Shown: positions 49,540 to 58,639 of the stretch, piece by piece | How positions within the stretch are numbered: position 1 is the stretch's first letter | Layout of the letters: each line of letters begins with the position of its first letter | From: Liquidambar formosana | Lineage: Eukaryota > Streptophyta > Magnoliopsida > Saxifragales > Altingiaceae | Assembly (NCBI GenBank): GCA_039720395.1 | Contig: CM077821.1 | Coordinates: 40,546,792 to 40,610,791, forward strand | Reading direction: 5' to 3' | DNA: 64,000 nt | Translations under genes and position numbers: made by a program | Notes under the pieces: model-generated | Told to the model about the DNA's origin: nothing | Databases searched by the model: none | The model's input: only the letters and a program-made list of their open reading frames with translations

Positions 49540-51260
49540 CACAACATGCATTAATGCCACCATATATTCCAAACCATTAACACATGCAAGAAACAAATCA
49601 TCAAAAATCTAATTTAGCATAGCAGGCATAGAATCCTAGAGACATGAAATGAAATCATGAGAATCCTACAACTTGTACCCATTGCATTCTATGTCAACCC
49701 AAAATGTTGTACAGGGAACACCAGCTAAACCATACGTCTTGACATCAAAAAACCCAAAAATTATAATCAAACTGATTTATTTAATTTTATAAGAACTATA
49801 ATCAAAGTGATCAGAACATGCATTAAGTGTCACCAGCAGATTCCAATCCATCATACGCACATTCCTACATTAGCATAAAGGGAAATTGAGAATGGATTGA
49901 GCAAACTACCATATAAGCCTTATAACATGAAATTAGCATCTCAACTTTCCATCAACTCCATCTAACTCCTAAATGCACTCATTGAAGTCCTATTCCCATT
50001 ATTTGACAAGAACTCAAACTACATGCCTTCACAAGATAACTACATCAAATACCTTGCTGTCACGCTGTGGTTTCAAACCTAACCAAGCCAAGCACCTTCA
50101 CATCAAAACTCAATGACCCCATGGCCATATTCCCAAAATTGCCCTGAAAACATCGCTATTAGAATTTTCTGACACCATGGAGAGCTGAGACCAAACCATA
50201 GTTTCATTCTGCTTCCCTGAAAGAACTCACTATGTACTAGACAGAAGTTACTCATCCTTGTTCACTTCCCCATCTTTGTTCACTACCTTGGTGAAGGCTG
50301 GATACAGTTATAGTCAATAAATGCTAAGCTTCTTGTTAGGGCTTTCGAAAAAGAAAGAACTTGCTAGGTACTAGAAAGAAGTAACTCGTCTTTGTTCACT
50401 ACCTTGGTGAAACCTGGATACAGTTATAGTCAATAAATGCTAAGCTTCTTGTTAGGGATTTCGAAAAAGAAGGTGATGCCTTGGTGGATAACTCTAAACT
50501 AGTCACATGGAGTCGGATAACAAAGGACAAATCAACTTGGATCACATTGTGTGGCACTTAAGAATGAGGATACAGATTACTTGGCAATATATTCATTGGA
50601 CCATTCAATGTCAATCCTGACATGCCGGACTCCATGACACATTAAACTCCATGTTCCATGAAAAACTTAATCCGTCACAAATATTGTCACAACAGCAAGA
50701 AACCAAAAACTAGAATCTGACCAGTCACAACACGTTAAATACCACCATTTCCAACCTGTTAAACACAACAGTAATAAAATCATCAGTCATCACATACATA
50801 ACTAAGATTTACAAACACATACAATCCTAGAAATATAATTTGTAATTATGAGATTCCTAAAAACCTATACAAGATGAGTTTTGCGTGAACCAACAAGATG
50901 AATTCCATGTTATCAAACACCCCCCCTCCCCACCCTCCAAAAAAAAAATAAAGGTTTAAATAGTCCCGATAGCATGAAATCAACAACTACAATCCAACCA
51001 ATCACAACACGCATTAAATGCCACGGTATATTCCATTCATCAAACACATTAGCTATAAAATCATCACAACTCTAATTTAGCACTGAAGGTACCGAATCAT
51101 AAAGATATGTATTGAAATCAAGAGAACTCTAAAACCTGTACTAGTTAATTTCCACATCAACCCACACGTTGAATTCTATATTACAGAAACCAGATTAAAA
51201 TTTAGATCATCAGAAACCTAAATTATCTCTACATCATCAAAAACATTCATCCATATAGAA
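49540..51260. repeat. Diverged repeat units downstream of the third NHL gene
   Basis: The motif around (A)CCAATCACAACACGCATTAA followed by GCCACNNTATATTCCA recurs at about 49533, 49805 (weaker), 50722 and 50998. Shared flanking text includes AAAATCATCA, CTAATTTAGCA and GAATTCTAT. The array brackets the decayed NHL copy and reaches the 3' side of the intact gene, so gene and flank were duplicated together at least once. Confidence 0.7.
50028..50520 (-). pseudogene. Decayed partial copy of the third NHL gene
   Basis: The plus-strand text lines up with 51470-51800: ACATCAAAACTCA with ACATCGAAACTCA, AAATTGCCCT in both, GACACCATGGAGAGCTGAG with GACACCACGGCGAGCTGAG, CTTCTTGTTAGGGCTTTC with TTTCTCGTTAGGGTTTCT, and AAGGTGATGCC with AAGGTGATGTCC. 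Only the C-terminal half of the NHL domain is represented. Insertions and substitutions destroy the frame. An internal direct duplication (50225-50350 and 50351-50475) is absent from the intact gene. Confidence 0.8.
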
Positions 51261-51374
51261 TGAAATCAACACTAACAATCAATTCCATTCATTGAAAGAG
51301 ACTCATTTTATTTCATGAAAAAGCAAAGGAGATACAATTGCCATGAGCTTACAATTAAAAACCCATGTAGTAAC

Positions 51375-52169
51375 TTACAGACCAACTTTGCATGCCCTAG
51401 GACCACCCATCAAGGTCCCAGTCCCATTATTCGGCGCCGAAAATCCAAAAATCACCCCTTCGCAAGAAGCCCTCAACAAATGCCGCCTCGTTTGCCACAC
51501 CCCCTTTCTGAAATTGATCAATGCCAAAACCCTCACATCGAAACTCACCAACCCACGAGCCTTTTCCTCCGAAATTGCCCTCAGAACGTATCCGTCAGCC
51601 GTGTCCGACACCACGGCGAGCTGAGCCTCAACCGTCGTTTCATTCCTCTTCTCCTGATAGAACGGAGGCAGATCCGTACCGTAGAGAAGGTCCTCCTCTC
51701 CGTACACGACCCAAGCCTCAATTCGGTGGTAATAGACGCTGAGTTTCTCGTTAGGGTTTCTGACTCGGAAGGTGATGTCCCAGGTGGCAGATAACTCGGT
51801 TTTGGTGACGTTGAGTGGGGCGACCGAGGCCGAGTCGACTTGGAACTCGGGGAGGCGGGGTTTGAGGATGAGCCAGATGATGAAGAAGAAGATGGCGATG
51901 GCGAAGAGGACGGCGAATACGGCGGAGACCAGACGGCAGAGGAGGGTGGAGCGACCGCCGTCGCGGTAGTAGCGCCATCGGGGAGGGGAAGGGGGGTGGT
52001 AGGTCTGGGAGAAGACGGCGGGTGGTGGGACGGCGTAAGGGTAGGCGGTGGTGACGGGGAAGGTGGTTGGTGGTGGGTAGCCGGCGGCGATTTGGCTCGG
52101 CTGAGCTGGGTATCCGGTGACTGTCTTGTCTTGGGCTTCGGTTGTTGATGTTGTCGCCGTCCAAGCCAT
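51375..52169 (-). CDS. NDR1/HIN1-like protein with Pro/Tyr-rich N-terminus
   Basis: An intronless 264-residue protein. Residues 1-70 are rich in Pro, Tyr, Thr and Ala (repeats of TxYPxxxPP). A basic patch RWRYYRDGGR leads to a membrane helix at about 77-102 ending IIWLILKPRLPEFQVDSAS. The LEA_2/NHL domain has VRNPNEKLSVYYHRIEAWVVY (136-156) and LPPFYQEKRNET (167-178), looser than the NPNxxIGIYYD and YQGHK forms of the other two genes. The sequence then reads FDVRVLALINFRKGVWQ and ends RACKVGL. Sequons at NVT 120, NET 176 and NGT 248 fit a non-cytosolic domain. The length is within the range of NHL members with extended N-termini. The ATG at 52169 is the first in frame. Function by family: membrane-associated stress/defence protein; the subgroup is not assigned. 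Confidence 0.93.
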   Translation of the reverse strand: MAWTATTSTTEAQDKTVTGYPAQPSQIAAGYPPPTTFPVTTAYPYAVPPPAVFSQTYHPPSPPRWRYYRDGGRSTLLCRLVSAVFAVLFAIAIFFFIIWLILKPRLPEFQVDSASVAPLNVTKTELSATWDITFRVRNPNEKLSVYYHRIEAWVVYGEEDLLYGTDLPPFYQEKRNETTVEAQLAVVSDTADGYVLRAISEEKARGLVSFDVRVLALINFRKGVWQTRRHLLRASCEGVIFGFSAPNNGTGTLMGGPRACKVGL

Positions 52170-52218
52170 CGGAGAGCGTCTGAATTGTAGAGGACGTGAG
52201 TCTTGAGGTTTTTCTAAG

Positions 52219-52246
52219 ATTTTAGAGAGAGAGAGAGAGTGTGTGT
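52219..52246. repeat. GA/GT-rich tract in the leader of the third NHL gene
   Basis: AGAGAGAGAGAGAG followed by TGTGTGTTTG, 50-77 bp upstream of the start codon. On the gene's strand this is CT-rich, as in many plant core promoters or leaders. No TATA box is evident. Confidence 0.5.
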
Positions 52247-52885
52247 TTGTACTTTGAATGTGTTTGCTAAGGGACGGTTGGTGCTAGAAACAGTTTAGTG
52301 CAGAGGAAGTTTGGCTGCTTGCTCATGATTGTACACGTGGCAGCTGGTTATTGTTTATGTTGTTAACTGGGTTTGGTGACGTGGTGTGGTTTGATTGGGG
52401 GGTTCAAGGATTGAAATGAAGGCTTATTTGCTGAGGATATGAACCCCTTTTCCTGCAAGGAAGAAAACAGAATCGGAGGGAAAATCCAAGACCAGCCCAA
52501 TACTATGTGTGACTTTGTATCGCCCGGCAAAGATTAAGTATATATTTCAAAAAAATTGTAAATAATTGCGCCTCCATCTTCGAAGGCTTTCTCTTTAGTA
52601 TTGATGATCTGGTGCTGAGTTGCCCTCAGCATCGTATCGAACTCATCTCCCTCGTTGAATGAAATTTTGACTGATTAAGGGTAAAAAGGAAAAAGATTTG
52701 AAAAGATTTACAATGAAGAAGAAGAAAAAGAAAAAAGAGAGAAAGCTAAAAAGGAATTTTATTATTATGATACTTTGAGTGCAGACAGTACATATATATA
52801 CATAGAGATTAGTTAGTTAGATTCTAGTTACTAGATGTAACCAATTTAACAAAATAACAGACATTGGTTAAAGATTAACTAAATC
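52247..52885. other. Upstream flank of the third NHL gene
   Basis: No gene seen. The stretch ends at a hAT-like element whose target duplication starts at 52878. Confidence 0.5.
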
Positions 52886-53582
52886 TAGGGATGTTCGTGG
52901 TTCAGTTTGGTTTAGTTTTAGGGTAGATTTTAAACCAAACCATTATACTTCCATTTTTGTTTCCTCAAATCAAAACCAAACCATACTATAAGAAAAACCA
53001 AACCAAACCATAACATTTCAGCTTGGTTCGGTTCGGTTTCGGTTTTATCCTATCAAATAACAACAAATAATTAAAAATAGAATAAGGACAAACCACATTC
53101 TAAATAAAAACATTTTTAATAAAATTATTACATTAGCAACTAAAAAAAATATTAAACATTGTATCAAAATGGAAAAGTATTGACTTATATCAATCCAAGT
53201 TCAAATCTCTAATCTAATACGTGCCAATATCTCACACAACAATAATAACTAGTTTAATACATGCCAATCTAATAAAGAAAAAACATTAAAAAATTTACAA
53301 TCTATTACCTATTCTACCCTTATTAGAATAAAAAAATTTATGAACTAAGTTTAATATATAATATATAAAATTATATATATTTATATTATATTTTTTCGGT
53401 TTTTTCGATTTTCGGTTTGGTTTGGTTTTTTAAACATGAAAACCAAAACCAAACCAATTTAATTCGGTTTTCTAAAATTAGAATCAAAACCAAACCGAAG
53501 GACAAAAAACCCAAACCAAACTGACCGGTTTGGTTTGGTTTGGTTTGGTTTTCGGTTTTAACCTAAACCATGAACACCCCTA
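52886..53582. mobile_element. hAT-like non-autonomous element, copy 1
   Basis: Left TIR TAGGGATGTTCGTGG; right end CCATGAACACCCCTA, its inverse with two mismatches. An exact 8-bp target duplication ACTAAATC lies at 52878-52885 and 53583-53590. The 697-bp body is dominated by AAACCAAACC / GGTTTGGTTTTCGG motifs at both ends and has no transposase. A homologous element in opposite orientation is at 63037-63705; it shares the inner block CTTATTAGAAT / ATTCTAATAAG and the TTACCTATT / AATAGGTAA segment. Confidence 0.9.
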
Positions 53583-53599
53583 ACTAAATCAGTTAATTT

Positions 53600-54169
53600 G
53601 GTTTTGTTAGTTAATTTGGTTTTGTACGCTCTTCCTTAAGAAGATTATCATTAAGATTATTTTGGTTATTTCAATAACAATTTTTTGTTTTTTTATCTTC
53701 ACAGTCCAAAATCCCATCCAACGGTAGAGATGAGCTTAGTACGGTACCGAGTTTCTCCACCTCAGTCCCAAATTCAACCTATTCCTTCTCCTTCCTCCTC
53801 TTTTTATTTTTGTTTTAATTATTTATTCTTCTGTTCTTGGTGTGAGGCCACTATATCAAAAGAACCGAATGAAAGAAATAATAAACTTTGATGTCATTGT
53901 ATATAGGAGCAAACCCATGAGTTGTCTCCAATGGGGCACTATGAGCCGCTAACGGTCGTCGGTTGACTGTCCCCTTCTTGTAGAAAATACTTTTTTATAA
54001 CCACTCTCCAATGTAATACCAAACAAAAGGTATGCCTGTCAATTTGTTACAAATTGACTGTATAAATGCTTCAAAATAAGTAATAACTATCAAGTTCCTG
54101 TTTTTGGTATACATTAGAAGGTGGTTACCAAAAGGTAATTTCCCAAAAAAAATAAATAAATAAATAAAA
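53600..54169. other. Intergenic
   Basis: No supported gene. The open frame at 53685-53891 is Ser/Pro- then Phe-rich without a known motif. Confidence 0.5.
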
Positions 54170-54580
54170 AGGCCACATAAAGTACTCTAAGTCACTAATT
54201 TAATTTACAGTTTTTAAGGTTTTATGAAAAATATAAAAGGTAACTATGAAAACTAGTCATATGATCTAATAGAAAACATCATTCCAAACAACTTTGTATA
54301 ATAAATTTTTTCAAAAATCTGTCGTTTAAGTGGAGTTTTTGGTTATTTTTCATGAAATTTTTTTGTAAAAAAAAAAATAGGGATTGTAAATGGCCAAAAA
54401 GTCCAATTAAATGATAGATTTTGGATTTAAAAAAAAAATTTACAAAGTTGTTCGGAATAATATTTTTTACTGGATTACACATGGCTACTTTTCATAGAAA
54501 CCTTTTATATTTTTTATAAAACCTTAAAAAATGTAAACTAAGTGGTGGGTTTACTTTATATAGTGGCAATAGCCTCCCTC
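54170..54580. mobile_element. Mutator-like fold-back MITE, copy 4
   Basis: The core matches copy 3 closely: CATAAAGTACTCTAAG, AAGGTTTTATGAAAAATATA, AACATCATTCCAAACAACTT and inverse counterparts, ending TAGTGGCAATAGCCTCC. The first 15 or so bases of the left end are missing beside an AAAT repeat, and no target duplication is visible. A truncated or rearranged copy. Confidence 0.75.
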
Positions 54581-54879
54581 AAAAACAAATTTATTACCTC
54601 GGCACATGCCTCCCCCCCTGGTTGTATAAGAACAAAGTTGACATTCAAAGTTTAATTGACATTAGATTTATAAGATAAAACTTTAGGAAGGAGCGAGAGT
54701 AAAAATTAATATTTGAAAACAGCAGTGTTAGAAAACTAATTTGGTTATTCTAACTGCTATGTACAAAATTCAAGTGAGAAATCAATTTTTCTACTGTTCC
54801 CAGAAAAGTGTACAAACATAATTCTACTGATTTTGTTCATGGCTGAAGAAGCTGGAGAAATGGGGATCGGCCCAAACAT

Positions 54880-55140
54880 CAGACAAGCAACAGCCAAATG
54901 GGTTTGGTAATGGCCCGCGACTAGCCATTCTATTAAATTTCAATCAAATTTTGAATTTTGAAGTATTCAGTGTACTGCAACACAATCATGTGGTATCATA
55001 ACTAACAAGTTAATAGGAGTGAAGTAAAGTGGGATTATAGGATAAAAAAATTACTTTTATAATTTCACTTTACTCCACTTTCATTGGCTCGTAATATTTT
55101 ATTAGCCGTATCACAGTTACATATAAGTTTTTTTCATGAA
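54880..55140. repeat. Dispersed repeat, also at the right window edge
   Basis: From CAGACAAGCAACAGCCAAA to CACTTTCATTGGCTCGTAA the sequence is almost identical to 63805-64000, apart from a missing 30-bp stretch there. It includes a member of the ACTTATATGTAACTGTGATA MITE family (right end GTATCACAGTTACATATAAG at about 55108). Confidence 0.85.
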
Positions 55141-55961
55141 TATCAAAAGGAAATCTTAGCCAACCCACTACTTTGTGTCTTTGTATAGCTTGGCAAGAAA
55201 TATGTATATATTTCAAATAAAATCTGATGTAATTAGAAAAATATCCAATTAATTAATGTATGTAAGTAGTATTCGGGTAACCCACTCCACATTTATTTTG
55301 TTAATTTCACACAAACAAAAGGGGCAACATACCCACCTCACTCTAGGATTAATGGTGATTTTATTGGATAAGGAAAATACTACTTGCACCAATTCTCACA
55401 TCAACTCACATGACAAATGATGTGGTTCTACTAGTCTACTACACTAGTCCAATTTTTTTTTTTTTTTTTAATTTTTAAAAAAGGGTCCTCCAAATCATTT
55501 TGCCATGTGGGTTGATGCAAAAAAATTTGATACGGAAAGTTGATTCATATAGCACTATCATGTGGGCAAGCAAATTTTTGGGTAAAAAATATGGTAACCG
55601 TTATATCATTTAGGCAAACAAATTTGGAAAATTTATTTATTTTTTATTAAGAAAATATTTCTATTATTTATGATTTATTATAAAACCAGCCATTCCAATC
55701 ACAAATTCTTAATTCCGCCACTGCGACAACTGTATCACCGCACTCTTTATCCCTATTTTTTTGTTCAATAGCATACGGACATTTCTTTACTCATGATTTT
55801 TGTTGCCTTTTTAGTTTTTTGCTCAGACTTCAAAGTATTTTATAGTTATAGTTATGACCTAACCTGAACGCGCCCAAACTTAATTCCAACCGTTAGTTTA
55901 GTAAAGGAAACTCTGTTCAAAATTAGGAAACTAAAGCCCCCATGTGCATACCCTCCATCTC

Positions 55962-55969
55962 TATATATA
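55962..55969 (+). promoter_or_regulatory. TATA box of the B3 gene
   Basis: CTATATATAC in a CT-rich context, about 78 bp upstream of the ATG at 56047. Confidence 0.75.
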
Positions 55970-55977
55970 CGTTTATT

Positions 55978-55986
55978 AAACCCTAA
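55978..55986 (+). promoter_or_regulatory. Telo-box-like motif
   Basis: AAACCCTAA just downstream of the TATA box. Such motifs are common near start sites of plant growth-related genes. Regulatory meaning here is only inferred. Confidence 0.4.
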
Positions 55987-56046
55987 GAACCCATTTTACG
56001 TGCGAGCCAATTAATTAGTTTCAGCAGCAGTAGAGAATTGAATACG

Positions 56047-57177
56047 ATGGTGAACTCCATGTTGTGTCTCGAAGATTTGAAGGGCATGAAAAGACAGCCC
56101 GGATGGTCCGATCTTGATGTTCTTGCCGAGGTTGTAGCAGTGGCGACCCAGAAATACGAGGAAGAAAGGCTGATGATGAAAGAAAGTGATGGAATCAACG
56201 TGAGAAATCAAGAAGGGGTATTCATGAGAGAGAGATGTATCAAGAACCCACTTGATGTATCCAAGAGAGAAAGGTTGGTGATCAATGAAAAATCTTCCAT
56301 CAAGAACCACACTGCGGCATACCCACCTGAAATGTCCAAGGAAGAACGGCTTATGAGAGAGAAAGCCCTCAAGAAGCCCCTAATTGCCTGTCCTGTTTTC
56401 AAGAAAAAGAGATCGGCTCCACATCAAACACCTTTCAAGAAGTGTGATGTTTCATACCCACTTACGATATTCAATCCTGATCGCTTGATGATGAGTCATA
56501 TTTTCAAGAATCATACCACGGAAGACCACAGCAAAAGCTCCGATATCAAGAACCATTCGAAACGAAAGCGTTGTCGTTTTGAATGCGAGAGCAGTGATGA
56601 AGACGTCGTGAAAGTGAAGAACGGCCGGAAGAAGAAGATGAAGATGGAAAGCGGCCCGGACCCACCACCTGACATGCCGATGGCGTTCAAGAATTGTATT
56701 GGCGAGATGAGGGGTTCCAAAGTGGTAATGGTTATACAAAAACCCTTGTATTTTACCGATACGAGCCGGAGCCACAATCGGTTGTCGGTTCCATTGAACC
56801 AAATCAAAGTCGAATTTCTGACGGAAGAGGAGAAGATGGAGTTGGATGCCTCTTTAGGCATAGAGGTGGTGTTGATTGAACCCTCTCTTGAGAAATCCAC
56901 GCTGACATTGAAGAAGTGGAACATGAAGAAGAACAGCTCTATTTACGCTTTGGTGACCAATTGGAATCTGGTTGTGAAAAAGAATAATCTGGATGAAGGT
57001 GATATAGTCCAGTTGTGGTCATTCCGAGTTGACTCGAAACTGTGTTTCGCGCTCATTAGAGTTGCAACGGGTGGAGAAGAAGGTGGAAATACGACTCACA
57101 CAAGCAGTGGAGATGGTGCAAGTAGTAGTCGAACCGAAGACATGGCAATAACGTCTTCAAACACTCGGGAAAATTAG
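56047..57177 (+). CDS. B3 domain-containing protein (DUF313 type)
   Basis: An intronless 376-residue protein. The open frame begins a few codons earlier, but the first ATG is at 56047 (MVNSMLCLEDLKG). Residues about 65-152 hold four degenerate 20-24-residue units of the form (I/F)KxxxxxYPxxxxxxxRLM. Basic stretches SKRKRCR (171-177) and GRKKKMKM (193-200) suggest nuclear import. The C-terminal B3-like domain (about 218-340) has RLSVPLNQIKVEFLTEEEK, LIEPSLEKSTLTLKKW, YALVTNWNLVV and the strongly typical GDIVQLWSFRVDSKLCFALI. These match the DUF313/B3 group of Arabidopsis (At3g25182-like, from memory). A Ser/Thr-rich tail follows. The family is thought to bind DNA; targets are unknown. It lies upstream of, and converges on, the broken reductase. 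Confidence 0.92.
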   Translation: MVNSMLCLEDLKGMKRQPGWSDLDVLAEVVAVATQKYEEERLMMKESDGINVRNQEGVFMRERCIKNPLDVSKRERLVINEKSSIKNHTAAYPPEMSKEERLMREKALKKPLIACPVFKKKRSAPHQTPFKKCDVSYPLTIFNPDRLMMSHIFKNHTTEDHSKSSDIKNHSKRKRCRFECESSDEDVVKVKNGRKKKMKMESGPDPPPDMPMAFKNCIGEMRGSKVVMVIQKPLYFTDTSRSHNRLSVPLNQIKVEFLTEEEKMELDASLGIEVVLIEPSLEKSTLTLKKWNMKKNSSIYALVTNWNLVVKKNNLDEGDIVQLWSFRVDSKLCFALIRVATGGEEGGNTTHTSSGDGASSSRTEDMAITSSNTREN

Positions 57178-57436
57178 GGTTTTGCTTTAAGTTTTTATTT
57201 TTATTTTTATTTTTTGTTTTTGGTGGCAGAGCTTTTTATGGGTTCAATTTATTGATTATTCTTTGAATTACTGTTAATTAATTTACTTGATTAATTACTG
57301 TTAATGGAATAGTGGTTGGATTTAGTTTCCTAAACATCCAAGTTGAGTGTCACTAATAGAAGAGTCTTTTCCAAACGTATGGTCACTTTATTTGGAAGAT
57401 ATGGCAAAGTGGAACTTATTTCCATTTCTATGGTTA

Positions 57437-57637
57437 ATTGTGGTGGCCCAACACAATTTTGGGTTTACATATCCCATTTTCATATGCCCAAATCAGCACA
57501 TATAAAAACGGTTATGTAAAACCCAAAATCGTGGTGGCCCATCATGATTTTAGGGTTCATATACCATTTTTATAAAACCATCTAAACCCGTATAAAAATG
57601 GTATTAGAAAGCCAAAATCGTGTTGAGCCACCACGAT
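57437..57637. mobile_element. Small fold-back MITE (TTA target site)
   Basis: Ends ATTGTGGTGGCCCAACAC and, reversed, ATCGTGGTGGCTCAACAC, flanked by TTA on both sides (57434-57436, 57638-57640). The ATCGTGGTGGCCC motif occurs again inside (57529-57541) and CCATTTTTATAAAA / TATAAAAATGG form an inner palindrome, so the 201-bp element looks like two nested copies. A 3-bp TTA duplication suggests the Harbinger/Tourist group. It sits just after the last recognisable codons of the reductase pseudogene. Confidence 0.65.
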
Positions 57638-57640
57638 TTA

Positions 57641-58619
57641 CAACCAAAATAAAGAAAAGGCCAGAAGGCCCACCATCAGGCAGCAGTGCTAACCTCACAG
57701 GACTTTCTGCACCTTCCACGATTAAGATGCCAGAATTGAAGTTTATATCTGTTTTGACATAGCCAGGGCAAACACAGTTGATGCAAAAACTCGGGTACTT
57801 CTTGGCCAAGATCCTCATGTAGGCTTTCATGGCTACTTTCGATACGGTATTGGCAGACAAAAAAGTAGGCCAGCCTTTGGATTCAGTGAACCCTCCTTGA
57901 AATCTATTAAAAACTCATCCAGGATCTCATCCACTCTCTGTTCTCTAAGACTTTCGACATCACTCAACTCTCCTCTAACCCCTTCATTTGGTATGCTTTG
58001 AATAAGATGACAATGACAAGCTAAGATCAATCATTTTACTATATATAAATCTCAATTTAGCTTGAAAACAAGAAGTCCATATCTGTAAGAAAGGAATATA
58101 TGGCTCATAAAATTCCTTTACTTAATTACAAGTCAACACGTACTCTCTTATCAAAAAACATTGTGACAAACTGAGCCAAGGTAAAACTTAAATGTACGTG
58201 AGTTCTCCATCATTGCTCTAAGTTCACTCAAACTTTGGCTGGTTGGACTCAACGTACCTGACCGACTTTTGAGTGGAATTGAAATAGAACTGAGTTTTAT
58301 GTACAACTAATTTAACTCTCAATTTACTCACCTCAATTTAAAGCCGAATCAATTAACTACTATCAAATTTGACTCAATTTCTTACCAAGGGTGCCACATA
58401 CATTTTATTTTTGAAGTAGGTACCTTTTTTGTTTTTTACCTTTAATTTCCCCATGAATGAGGAAACGTTAACAATCCTTGCTCTATCGGACAACTGGAGA
58501 AGAGGAATGAGTGCTTCAGTCATTCTTTTTGCGCCATAGTAGTTTATTTTGAGGCACTCTTCTGCCACCTCATAAGTTTCTGTCATTATGTCAATCCATT
58601 TTCTTTGCACTCCTCCTGA
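57641..58619 (-). pseudogene. Short-chain dehydrogenase/reductase, neomenthol dehydrogenase-like, broken
   Basis: Two exon-like pieces. Piece one (58440-58619, 60 codons) reads from [17 protein letters not shown] through [20 protein letters not shown] to [13 protein letters not shown]. It has a good 3' splice site (poly-pyrimidine then ATGCAG) before it and a GT donor after it. Piece two (about 57641-57995) reads IPNEGVRGELSDVESL and DEFLIDFKEGSLNPK. It then needs a frame change at about 57874, where one base seems lost between K and the expected GWP, to continue SANTVSKVAMKAYMRILAKK, CVCPGYVKTDINFNSG and ESPVRLALLPDGGPSGLFF. The N-terminal Rossmann exon with TGxxxGIG is absent, and the usual end (LRKEVSSF-like) is replaced at a MITE. 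The acceptor of piece two (CAAAG) does not keep the frame. The catalytic YxxxK tyrosine position reads NTVSK (Asn for Tyr). These faults together support a pseudogene. The live family reduces small ketones or monoterpenes with NADPH. Confidence 0.88.
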
Positions 58620-58639
58620 CTGCATTAATTAAAAGGGAA

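Larger units (their letters stand above)
44931..50027. other. Intergenic, repeat-rich
   Basis: No gene could be supported. A GA-rich stretch lies at 45600-45682 and a G run at about 45856-45866. Several tandem and dispersed repeats are listed separately. Unusually A-rich on the plus strand across most of its length. Confidence 0.55.
55141..56046. other. Upstream region of the B3 gene
   Basis: AT-rich to about 55900, with a T run at 55449-55469. No gene is seen before the promoter elements listed separately. Confidence 0.5.

Noticed and set aside
51315..52164. Several long frames overlapping the third NHL gene
   Set aside because: Same cause: high GC leaves other frames open. None has a domain, while the minus-strand frame has a complete NHL domain.
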